Shown here: positions 1-6,712 of the stretch, in pieces | Layout of the letters: each line of letters opens with the position of its first letter | Position numbering within the stretch: the stretch's first letter is position 1 | NCBI GenBank assembly: GCA_022511355.1 | Contig: JAFLRS010000048.1 | Span: 1-12,102 of the forward strand | Direction of reading: 5' to 3' | Source of the DNA: Alistipes sp. | Lineage (GTDB): Bacteria; Bacteroidota; Bacteroidia; Bacteroidales; Rikenellaceae | DNA: 12,102 bases | Notes under the pieces: generated by a model | The model's input: the letters and a program-made list of their open reading frames with translations, nothing else | Database searches by the model: none | What the model was told of the DNA's origin: nothing | Made by a program: the position numbers and the translations under genes

Positions 1-818
1 TAGAGAATACCCGTAAGATTGAACGGATAGTCGATGTTCAGATGGATGTAGAACAACGGCTCGTCGCTCATCGGATAGAGTTCGCGATAGAACTCCTTGT
101 ACTGCTCGTCGGTAATGTCGGCCGGCTTGCGGGTCCAGAGAGGCTCGGTGTTGTTGATGATGTTGTCGGTGTCGGTGTCGACATATTTGCCATCTTTCCA
201 CTCCTTCGTCTTGCCGAAAGCAATCGAAACGGGCAGGAACCGGCAATATTTCTTCAGCAGCTCCTCGATTTTCGAATCTTCGAGATACTCGGCACAATCC
301 TCCGAAATATGCAGCACGATGCTCGTACCGCGGTCGCGCTCCTCGTCAAGCTCCTCCATCTCGAATTCGGGCGAACCGTTGCAGCTCCAGTGAACCGCCT
401 TGGCATCGTCACGATAGGAACGGGTGAAAATCTCCACACGGTCCGATACCATGAACGCCGAATAGAAACCCAATCCGAAATGACCTATAATCGTCTGATT
501 CTTATACTTGTCGAGAAACTCCTCGGCACTCGAAAAGGCTATCTGATTTATATATTTGTCCACCTCTTCGGCCGTCATGCCTATACCGCGGTCGGTAACC
601 GTGAGCGTCTTGGCCTCTTTGTCCACAGCCACACGCACCGTCAAATCGCCCGACTCGCCTTTGGCTATCCCCGACGACGAAAGTGTCTTCAACTTCTGCG
701 TGGCATCCACTCCGTTGGAAATCAACTCGCGAAGAAAAATCTCGTGGTCGGAGTAGAGAAACTTTTTGATTACGGGGAAGATATTTTCAGTAGTAACCCC
801 GATTTTTCCGCTTTTCAT
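1..818 (-). CDS. htpG: Hsp90-family chaperone HtpG, N-terminal part (cut by window edge)
   Basis: Reading leftward from an ATG at 816-818 gives 272 codons with no stop before the window ends, so the C-terminal half (rest of the middle domain and the dimerisation domain) is missing only because of the cut. HtpG is a cytoplasmic ATP-dependent dimeric chaperone. Visible GHKL ATPase motifs are ELISNGVDAT (residues 31-40, with the catalytic Glu31 and Mg-binding Asn35), TDRGIGMT (75-82, with nucleotide-contacting Asp76) and the glycine-rich lid segment GHFGLGFYSAF (112-122). The start of the middle domain is seen around residues 225-250 (PLWTRKP, then a Tyr/Phe-rich stretch). The ATG is supported by a family-typical N-terminus with ENIFPVIKKFLYSDHEIFLR about ten residues in. 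It lies downstream of a terminator, so it is probably transcribed separately from the genes to its right. Gly36 sits where Ala is common in the family; otherwise it looks functional. Confidence 0.95.
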   Translation of the reverse strand, partial: MKSGKIGVTTENIFPVIKKFLYSDHEIFLRELISNGVDATQKLKTLSSSGIAKGESGDLTVRVAVDKEAKTLTVTDRGIGMTAEEVDKYINQIAFSSAEEFLDKYKNQTIIGHFGLGFYSAFMVSDRVEIFTRSYRDDAKAVHWSCNGSPEFEMEELDEERDRGTSIVLHISEDCAEYLEDSKIEELLKKYCRFLPVSIAFGKTKEWKDGKYVDTDTDNIINNTEPLWTRKPADITDEQYKEFYRELYPMSDEPLFYIHLNIDYPFNLTGIL

Positions 819-882
819 ATTTATTGTCAGTTTTTTATTTGTTTGCACTTTGCCTCCCTTCCGGACAAAAGATGTGCCGTTG

Positions 883-890
883 TAAATTTA
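883..890 (-). promoter_or_regulatory. Candidate -7 element for htpG
   Basis: On the minus strand the octamer TAAATTTA matches seven of eight positions of the Bacteroidota -7 consensus TAnnTTTG. It lies about 65 bp before the htpG start codon. No TTTG sits at the expected 19-21 bp further upstream; the nearest is 26 bp away, inside the T-tract of the preceding terminator. The octamer is part of the perfect palindrome GTAAATTTAC (882-891), so it could equally be a protein-binding site or chance in AT-rich DNA. Confidence 0.25.
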
Positions 891-917
891 CTGACATTAT
901 GGCAGTCGGAGGCTGAC

Positions 918-950
918 AAAAAAGCGCCGCCCGACAATCGGCAGCGCCCC
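918..950 (-). terminator. Intrinsic terminator of the thioesterase end of the leftward array
   Basis: Read on the minus strand, GCGCTGCCGA and TCGGGCGGCGC form a GC-rich stem with one G-U pair and one bulged G around a short loop. Six T residues follow at once. It begins about 14 bp after the thioesterase stop codon, the expected place for the end of that transcript, and separates it from htpG. Confidence 0.82.
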
Positions 951-963
951 GAAAAATCTGCGG

Positions 964-1377
964 CTACTCTTCGCCGCCGTTCGCGCGTATAAGGTCGGCA
1001 AACCACTGCGGAGCCCGGCACGGACGCATCGACTCCTTGCGCAGAAATCCCAACGTCGTCCGACCCGTATTGAGCAGCTCGCCCTGTGAATTGTAAACCT
1101 CGTAATCGACCGTGAAACGCACGCGCGGCACCTCGCGGATAAGAACCCGAACGGTTAGTTCGTCGTCGTAAAAGGCCGGACGGCGGTAATCCGACTCTAT
1201 ATGCAGAATCGGCATCAATACCCCCTCGGCCTCCATGCGCGCATACGAAACCCCGTACTCGCGCATAAACGCCGAACGCGCCTCCTCATAATAACAGATG
1301 TAATTCGAATGATGCACGAATCCCATCTGGTCGGTGTGCTTGTACCACACCCTTATCTTAACATCGCACGTAAGCAT
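964..1377 (-). CDS. Acyl-CoA thioesterase, hot-dog fold (4HBT / YbgC-like)
   Basis: This 137-residue protein has the size and layout of a single hot-dog domain of the 4HBT/YbgC/FadM group, which hydrolyses acyl-CoA or acyl-ACP thioesters in the cytoplasm. The signature is near the N-terminus: HTDQMGFVHHSNY (14-26), with the presumed catalytic Asp16, then YYEEAR (29-34), which opens the long central helix. The segment DYRRPAFYDDELTVR (63-77) matches the usual beta-strand entry in this family. The substrate cannot be told from sequence. The gene follows the ribF-like gene after 3 bp and is the last of the leftward array, ending just before a terminator. It could be named YbgC, but no Tol-Pal genes are nearby to support a YbgC-type role. 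Confidence 0.9.
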   Translation of the reverse strand: MLTCDVKIRVWYKHTDQMGFVHHSNYICYYEEARSAFMREYGVSYARMEAEGVLMPILHIESDYRRPAFYDDELTVRVLIREVPRVRFTVDYEVYNSQGELLNTGRTTLGFLRKESMRPCRAPQWFADLIRANGGEE

Positions 1378-1380
1378 ATC

Positions 1381-2133
1381 TTATCTTTTACCCAATATCT
1401 CTATGAAATTCACTCCGTCGGAGAGCCGGCAATCGGCATATACCCTGCCGTCGGCAGCAACACGCAAATGAAACTCCCTGTCCTCCTCCGTCCGCGCATT
1501 ATACTCCCCGCACGGAGGCAGCAGCTTGTATTCCGACTCCTCTATCTCCAACTCCTCGTCCCCGCAGCCGCGGCACGACAACGTATAAGGATAGCCCAAC
1601 AACCGCCACGCCGCAGCCATGTCGCCCTCGGATACCGCACGGCGCACCACGGTAGAACTCACCTTGTCGCCCTCGGCTTCATAACGGCTCACCTCGACCA
1701 CATCGAGCCCCGATGCGGCTACGGAGAGCGAATCGCCCTGACGGTCGCGGCCGAAACGATGATTGTACCCAACCACAAGCGTCTCGACCGAAGCCTTGCC
1801 GACAACCAGCTCCGAAAGAAACTCTTCATGAGTCAGACGACTGAACTCGACGGTAAACGGAATGAAAATCACATTGTCGATGCCCGCCTCCTCCAATCGG
1901 CGCAGCTTTTCCCCCTTCGTACTCAGCAGACGCAACCCCTCGGCACGGCCGAGCGTTATTCGGGGGTGAGGGTCGAAGGTCAGCACTATACTCTCGCCGC
2001 CGCGCACCCGAGCCTCATTCACAACGCAGCGCAGCAACTCGCAATGACCGCGGTGAACACCGTCAAACGAACCTATCGTCGCCACGGCGTGCCTGAACGG
2101 CGGAAGATTGTCGAATCCGCGAAAGACCCTCAT
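1381..2133 (-). CDS. RibF-like FAD synthetase with degenerate riboflavin kinase domain
   Basis: This 250-residue protein resembles the FMN adenylyltransferase half of bifunctional RibF, which makes FAD from FMN and ATP. Nucleotidyltransferase motifs are clear: GSFDGVHRGH (21-30), LTFDPHPR (51-58), VVGYNHRFGRDRQGD (120-134) and SSTVVR (159-164), followed by the family-typical GD-A-WRLLGYPY (170-183). In ordinary RibF of about 310 residues, a riboflavin kinase domain with a G-R-x-x-G-x-PTAN motif comes next. Here only about 67 residues follow and that motif is absent. KLLPPCGEYNA (203-213) looks like a remnant of the conserved 'LP..GVYA' strand. The gene is probably an adenylyltransferase without kinase activity, or a RibF paralogue with a changed role. 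Its ATG overlaps the rex stop codon by 4 bp (ATGA), so translation is probably coupled. The FAD synthetase call is firm; loss of kinase activity is inference. Confidence 0.87.
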   Translation of the reverse strand: MRVFRGFDNLPPFRHAVATIGSFDGVHRGHCELLRCVVNEARVRGGESIVLTFDPHPRITLGRAEGLRLLSTKGEKLRRLEEAGIDNVIFIPFTVEFSRLTHEEFLSELVVGKASVETLVVGYNHRFGRDRQGDSLSVAASGLDVVEVSRYEAEGDKVSSTVVRRAVSEGDMAAAWRLLGYPYTLSCRGCGDEELEIEESEYKLLPPCGEYNARTEEDREFHLRVAADGRVYADCRLSDGVNFIEILGKR

Positions 2134-2774
2134 CGCTCCTCCTCGCCCTCCCTGACGAAGTAGGCCACCTTCTCCAAAATGGTGGTTATATCGTAATTCT
2201 CGACCACGATTCCCTGCGGAAAATTGAGCGGAGCCGACGTGAAGTTAAGCACACCCTTTATGCCGGCATTGATTATGGGCAGCACCAGTTGCGAAGCAGC
2301 CGATGCAGGCGACGAAACTATGACTATTCCTATATCGTTGTTGGCCACCACATCCTCGAACTCCGACATCTCGTAACAAGGTATGCCGTCGATTTCGGTT
2401 CCCGTCTTTGCGGGGTCCACGTCGAATGCGGCGGTTATCCGCAGTTTGAGCCCCCGGCCGTTGAAGTATTTGGTGATGGCCTGACCCAAATGACCCATGC
2501 CTATAACACCGATGTTCATCACGCCGCCGCCGTCCAGAATGTCGTTTATGAACTCGATGAGAACCTTTACGTCGTAACCCTTTTTGGTGTCGCTCGAGAA
2601 GCCGATAAGCATGAGGTCGCGGCGCACCTGCACGGCCGTAATGCCGTGAATGCCCGCCAGCACATGAGAAAAGATGTGAGTAATGCCCTGTTTGTGACAC
2701 GACAGCAGCGTGCGGCGATATTCGCTCAACCGCTCGACAGTCTTCTCGGGTATCGTATTCCGCAGACCTGCCAT
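2130..2774 (-). CDS. rex: Redox-sensing transcriptional repressor Rex
   Basis: This 214-residue protein matches the usual Rex length and two-domain plan. An N-terminal winged helix (about 1-80) contains the recognition helix ITAVQVRRDLMLIG (45-58). A Rossmann fold follows, opening with NIGVIGMGHLGQAI (87-100; GxGxxG at 92-97), then AFDVDP (116-121) with the acidic residue after strand 2. The C-terminal helix (about 195-209) would be the one swapped between subunits. Rex proteins bind operators when NAD+ is high and release them when NADH rises, controlling fermentation and respiration genes. The wing here, GFSSDTKKGYDV (58-69), lacks the FG-x-RG-x-GY pattern of Firmicute and Thermus Rex, so its operator may differ. 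It sits 3 bp after the LysM protein gene and overlaps the ribF-like gene, which suggests cotranscription. I found no obvious classical Rex operator in the window. Confidence 0.93.
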   Translation of the reverse strand: MAGLRNTIPEKTVERLSEYRRTLLSCHKQGITHIFSHVLAGIHGITAVQVRRDLMLIGFSSDTKKGYDVKVLIEFINDILDGGGVMNIGVIGMGHLGQAITKYFNGRGLKLRITAAFDVDPAKTGTEIDGIPCYEMSEFEDVVANNDIGIVIVSSPASAASQLVLPIINAGIKGVLNFTSAPLNFPQGIVVENYDITTILEKVAYFVREGEEER

Positions 2775-2777
2775 GCG

Positions 2778-4715
2778 CTACTCCACTTTTATCGTATAGT
2801 TGTCGCGATGGTCTATGCGCATCCACTCGGTATTGACCACACAACCGTCAGCGGTGCGCCGTTCGAAGGTGTAACCCGTCTGGAGCGGCCGGTAACGCTT
2901 GCCCAGCAGCGAATGTTCGATGTCGCCGAACATACCGTTGCCGAAGATGACCGCAGCATCATAACCGCGGTAGGTGTAGAGCGACGGCATGGAACCGAAA
3001 TCGGAAATATGACGGTCGTCGAATGCCCGCACACGTTCATCGTCGCGACGCGCACTGTACGACGTGAGCATTATCACCTTGTCGCTGAAGAATACCGAAT
3101 GGTCGAGCGTCGCATAACGCTGCCATTTGGAACTGCCCAGCACCACGAATCGCGGAACCGTCCGTTCGCGCGTGCGCAGCGATATGTCGGCCGAGGCAAT
3201 GGCCGCCAGAATGCGGTCAACCTCGGTTTCGTTGTCCGAAAGAATCACGAAGACGTTGTTGCGGCCTCCACGCATCAGATAGGTCATGTCGCCGGGACCC
3301 GACGGCACATTGGGATTGCCGATTCCCTGACGCGCACGCTCACGCTCGCGACGCTCCACCACCGACTGGTGTTCGTAGACATATTTATGCGTTGCGAAAC
3401 GGCGCCCCTCGAGCAAAGACAACACCTCGCTCTCGAAATCGCGGTCCACACTCTCGCCGTAAATGAGCGTCACCTCGCGGCTGCCGTCGAACAGTTCGGC
3501 CGCCTTGTCGTATTTGCGGCCGCCGTCGGGCGACATCTGAAATACATTGACGCTGCGCGTCGAACCGAGCGACGCCAAAGGCGAAACCACCGGCACGGAA
3601 TGACTCTCGGCATAGGATAACACCTGCGCCAGTTCGTTCTCGTAAACAGGTCCTACTATCAGGTCGGGCTGAATACCACCGAATCCGCCGGCAACTATTT
3701 CGGCCGTCTTCGCGGGATTCTGCTCCGTATCGAAAAGCGTTATCTCCATCGAATTGCCGGCCGCCTTCACATCCTCGGCACCCAGCAGAAATCCGCGGTA
3801 GAAATCCATATAATGACCGCTCACCGCCGTACCTCCGTTCTTGGTCAGAGGCAGCAGCAACGCCACACGCAGCGGACGCCACGAAGCAGTCCGCCTGAAC
3901 CGGCCCGATTCGCCGCCGTAACCGGCAACCGTTTCGGGCGCTTCGGGAGCCTCGGCCGGACTCTTCTCGATGTCGAACTCATGCACCGATTCATCCACAG
4001 CCTTGCGGCCCTCGGGCAGCGGCAGCATAAGCATATCCCCCGCACGCAGTCCGTCACTCAGATTGTTCTGCGAACGAAGCTCCGCTTCGGTAACCCCGTA
4101 GCGGCGGCAGAGCGAATAGAGCGTGTCGCCCTGCTGAACGATATAGTAAAAGTATCCGTCGGGAGCGACGGCATTCATATTGTCGCGGTAGGTCCGCCAC
4201 TCCTCGCTGATTGCGGCACTCTGCTGCTTGCCCATGTCGGTCTTGCGTATGTAGAGCGTTCCGCCCACAGGCAGCTGCGACGGATCGACCGAAGGATTGT
4301 CCTCCAAAACCGTATCTATCGAGATGCCGTAGCTGCGCGATATCGAATAGAGAGTTTCGCCGGCACGCACCGTATGATATTCGAAATCCTTGCGTCGTTT
4401 CTTCTGTTCGGGGCGTTCTCCGGCCGCAACACCCGTCTTGACGGGAATCTTGAGCGTCATGTCGGGACGCAGACCGTCCGCCGCAGCAGGATTGCCCGAC
4501 ACTATATCCTCGACAGCGACCCCGTAAAGACGCGACAGCGAGTAGAGCGTATCGCCCGCCACCACCGTATGGACATAATATTTGGTGCCGTCGATGTAGA
4601 CGATGGTCGTCTGACGCACGGCACTCTGCGCCGATGCATCGGCAATACCGGCCGCAACCGATATGACCGCCGACGCCAAAATCGCCCGAAAAGCTGTTTT
4701 CAATCTGTGCATCAA
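2778..4715 (-). CDS. Secreted protein with three LysM domains and a periplasmic-binding-protein-like domain
   Basis: This 645-residue protein opens with a Sec signal peptide: Arg/Lys near the start, a hydrophobic stretch at about 9-24, and a likely signal-peptidase-I site after Ala29 (ASA|Q). No lipobox cysteine is present, so it should be periplasmic and soluble. Three LysM repeats follow at about 46-92, 113-158 and 189-233, each with the GDTLYSL or GETLYSI core; LysM binds peptidoglycan glycan chains. A Pro/Glu/Ala-rich linker (about 235-275) leads to a type I periplasmic-binding-protein-like fold (about 280-645) starting RPLRVALLLPLT, with IVGPVYENELAQVLSYAE (353-370) and VPVVSPLAS (374-382), as in branched-chain amino acid receptors. 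No ABC permease or ATPase is adjacent, so transport is not the obvious role. The architecture recalls E. coli LpoA, whose C-terminal domain has this fold and activates a peptidoglycan synthase. That parallel is inference. Only two cysteines are seen (203 and 625). Confidence 0.88.
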   Translation of the reverse strand: MMHRLKTAFRAILASAVISVAAGIADASAQSAVRQTTIVYIDGTKYYVHTVVAGDTLYSLSRLYGVAVEDIVSGNPAAADGLRPDMTLKIPVKTGVAAGERPEQKKRRKDFEYHTVRAGETLYSISRSYGISIDTVLEDNPSVDPSQLPVGGTLYIRKTDMGKQQSAAISEEWRTYRDNMNAVAPDGYFYYIVQQGDTLYSLCRRYGVTEAELRSQNNLSDGLRAGDMLMLPLPEGRKAVDESVHEFDIEKSPAEAPEAPETVAGYGGESGRFRRTASWRPLRVALLLPLTKNGGTAVSGHYMDFYRGFLLGAEDVKAAGNSMEITLFDTEQNPAKTAEIVAGGFGGIQPDLIVGPVYENELAQVLSYAESHSVPVVSPLASLGSTRSVNVFQMSPDGGRKYDKAAELFDGSREVTLIYGESVDRDFESEVLSLLEGRRFATHKYVYEHQSVVERRERERARQGIGNPNVPSGPGDMTYLMRGGRNNVFVILSDNETEVDRILAAIASADISLRTRERTVPRFVVLGSSKWQRYATLDHSVFFSDKVIMLTSYSARRDDERVRAFDDRHISDFGSMPSLYTYRGYDAAVIFGNGMFGDIEHSLLGKRYRPLQTGYTFERRTADGCVVNTEWMRIDHRDNYTIKVE

Positions 4716-4724
4716 TCGGTTCTT

Positions 4725-5507
4725 CTAATGTTTCGGGTTGTCGTTATTCTTGCCCCGCCGCATGATTTCGGTAATCACCTTCTTGGTGTAGAGCGGCAGG
4801 TCGATACTCATCATCCACGTGTAGTAGGAGGGATCATCGGCGAAAATCTTCGCCACCGACTGACCTCGATGCTTTCCGAATCCGAAAATCTCGCGGCGAT
4901 GCTCGTCATAGAGAATCTTGCCGGCATAATCGGCCGTCTCGGCACGCTTCGAAAACTCCGACAGAAATGCCATATCGTTCTGCAACTCGGGATAGCGGTC
5001 CAACTGAGCCTGCAACACCTCATATGTGGCCAAAGTATCGGCCTCGGCCGAATGGGCATCGGTCAAATCCTTGCCGCAATAGAGCTTGTAGGCCGCCACC
5101 AACGTCCGCTGCTCCATCTTGTGAAAGATGTTCTGCACATCCACAAAACGGCTGCTGCGGAAATCGACATCGATTCCAGCACGCAAAAACTCCTCCACCA
5201 ACAACGGCAGGTCGAAACGGTTGGAGTTGAATCCGCCCAAATCGCACCCCGACATGAAATCGGCCAGCGATTTGGCTATCTGCGCAAAGGTCGGTTCGTT
5301 CTTCACATCCTCGTCGGTAATGCCGTGTACGGCCGTGGCCGCAGCCGGAATGGGCATCTGCGGATTGATGCGGCGGGTTCGGATTATCTCATCCCCGTCG
5401 GGCATCACCTTCACCATCGAAATCTCCACTATGCGGTCATGCACCGTGTCGATGCCCGTCGTCTCGAGGTCGAAAAAGATGACCGGCTTGTCAAGTTTCA
5501 GTTTCAT
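4725..5507 (-). CDS. 3'-5' exonuclease, DEDDh family (DNA polymerase III epsilon-like)
   Basis: The 260-residue protein carries a complete DEDDh exonuclease site: FFDLETTG (11-18) with Asp13 and Glu15, FNSNRFDLPLL (93-103) with Asp99, and AHSAEADTLAT (151-161) with His152 and Asp157. These residues bind two metal ions and remove nucleotides from 3' ends. The first ~170 residues are the nuclease. The tail has a second conserved piece, FGFGKHRG (208-215) followed by DPSYYTWM (225-232), which recurs at the C-terminus of some exonucleases and looks like a small accessory module. The gene lies 36 bp after dnaN and 9 bp before the LysM protein gene. Cotranscription with the clamp gene suggests replication or repair, but no polymerase (PHP) domain is present and the main proofreading role may be held by DnaE. 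No gene symbol is assigned, because dnaQ is not certain. Confidence 0.9.
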   Translation of the reverse strand: MKLKLDKPVIFFDLETTGIDTVHDRIVEISMVKVMPDGDEIIRTRRINPQMPIPAAATAVHGITDEDVKNEPTFAQIAKSLADFMSGCDLGGFNSNRFDLPLLVEEFLRAGIDVDFRSSRFVDVQNIFHKMEQRTLVAAYKLYCGKDLTDAHSAEADTLATYEVLQAQLDRYPELQNDMAFLSEFSKRAETADYAGKILYDEHRREIFGFGKHRGQSVAKIFADDPSYYTWMMSIDLPLYTKKVITEIMRRGKNNDNPKH

Positions 5508-5543
5508 TCGAAGTATGAATCAGCACTCGTTACGCCGAAAACC

Positions 5544-6671
5544 TCAGGCGTTTATCATCATAGGCATCAGCAGCATCAGCGTCGAACTGGTCTGCTTGTC
5601 GTCGTAGACCGGAATGAATACTCCGGCACGGGTCGAATCGGCCAGCTGAATGTCCACCGTCGGAGTCTCGATGTTCGAAAGAATCTCCACAAGGAAGGTC
5701 GATTTGAATCCGATAACCACCGGAACTCCCTCATAACTGCAATCGAGCGACTCGTTCGCCGATACCGAAAAGTCGATATCCTGTGCCGTAAGGGTCACCT
5801 TGTTGTCGGCAATCTCCATGCGGATGAGGTTGGTCGTCGGATTCGAGCAGACCGCAACGCGACGGATGCCGTTCACCAGTTCGGCACGGTCGATAAGCAG
5901 TTTGTTGGTGTTGTTGGTGGGAATAACGCCGTTGTAGTTGGGATAGTTGCCCTCGATAAGACGGCACACCAAAGTGTGGCTGCGCAGCTTGAATACCACG
6001 TTCTTGGTATCGAAACATACATCGATGTTGCCCTCCTCGCGAAGCAGAATGTTCTTCAGCAGGTTGGCGGGCTTCTTCGGCAGAATGAACGAAGCCTTGA
6101 CCGTACTCTTGGCCTCGGTGGTGTACTTCACGAGCTTGTGGGCGTCGGTGGCCACGAAAGTAACGCCGTCGGTGTCGAGATTGAAATATACGCCGTTCAT
6201 TATGGGACGGAGTTCATCGTCGGCCGTAGCGAAAATGGTCTTGTTGATACCGTTCACCAACGTATCCACATCGAACGAAACCTCGTGTTTTGCAGCCTCG
6301 TTCACCGCGGGAACGGCAGGATAACTCACGGGACTTACTCCCGGAATCGAAAGCGAACCGCTCTTCCAGCTGACCTTTATCTCCCAGCTCTTCTCGTTCA
6401 CCTCGAATACCAAAGGCATCTCGGGGAACTCCTTCAGAGAGTCGAGCATAAGTTTTGCGGGTGCGGCCACCACTCCTTCGGAATCGGCCTTGTCCACGGG
6501 AATGCTGCCCGTGATGGTGGTCTCCAAATCGGAAGCCGTAACCTTCAGACCATCCTCATGCAACTCCATGAGGAAGTAGTCCAGAATGGGAAGCGTATTC
6601 TTGTTACTGATAACCTTGCCCGTCGTTGCCAGCAGCGACAACAGTGCGGAACTCGATACTGTAAATCTCAT
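5544..6671 (-). CDS. dnaN: DNA polymerase III sliding clamp, beta subunit
   Basis: This 375-residue protein is close to the usual length for the ring-shaped dimeric clamp that tethers polymerase to DNA. The N-terminus MRFTVSSSALLSLLATTGKV and the nearby NKNTLPILDYFLMEL (about 23-37) are characteristic, as are GNYPNYNGVIP in the middle and the C-terminal PVYDD and LMPMM. The last of these corresponds to the VMPMR segment that helps form the partner-binding pocket. Three similar clamp domains of about 120 residues each are expected and fit the length. It is separated by 41 AT-rich bp from the upstream nucleoside phosphorylase gene, with no convincing promoter in that gap, so readthrough is likely. 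No dnaA gene or DnaA-box cluster is visible beside it, so this does not look like an oriC-type dnaA-dnaN locus. Confidence 0.97.
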   Translation of the reverse strand: MRFTVSSSALLSLLATTGKVISNKNTLPILDYFLMELHEDGLKVTASDLETTITGSIPVDKADSEGVVAAPAKLMLDSLKEFPEMPLVFEVNEKSWEIKVSWKSGSLSIPGVSPVSYPAVPAVNEAAKHEVSFDVDTLVNGINKTIFATADDELRPIMNGVYFNLDTDGVTFVATDAHKLVKYTTEAKSTVKASFILPKKPANLLKNILLREEGNIDVCFDTKNVVFKLRSHTLVCRLIEGNYPNYNGVIPTNNTNKLLIDRAELVNGIRRVAVCSNPTTNLIRMEIADNKVTLTAQDIDFSVSANESLDCSYEGVPVVIGFKSTFLVEILSNIETPTVDIQLADSTRAGVFIPVYDDKQTSSTLMLLMPMMINA

Positions 6672-6712
6672 ATTCTTAAAGTTTTTATTGTTTTTTCGTT
6701 AAATATTCTCGA

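Noticed and set aside
42..992. A 316-codon plus-strand frame over the htpG region
   Set aside because: The minus strand encodes an unmistakable Hsp90 ATPase domain there; the antisense product has no recognisable features.
1201..3620. Plus-strand frames of 320 and 443 codons opposite the thioesterase, ribF-like, rex and LysM genes
   Set aside because: They are antisense to genes with clear motifs and operon-like spacing, and have no family signature.
4622..4715. LysM protein as a lipoprotein
   Set aside because: The signal peptide ends in an ASA site and contains no cysteine.
4848..4868. QSVAKIF in the exonuclease as a sliding-clamp-binding motif
   Set aside because: It does not fit QLxLF or QLxLxL and sits inside the conserved FGKHRG block, where it is better explained as part of that fold.
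5544..6671. Replication origin next to dnaN
   Set aside because: There is no dnaA gene, no cluster of DnaA boxes and no large AT-rich unwinding region; flanking gaps are only 36-41 bp.
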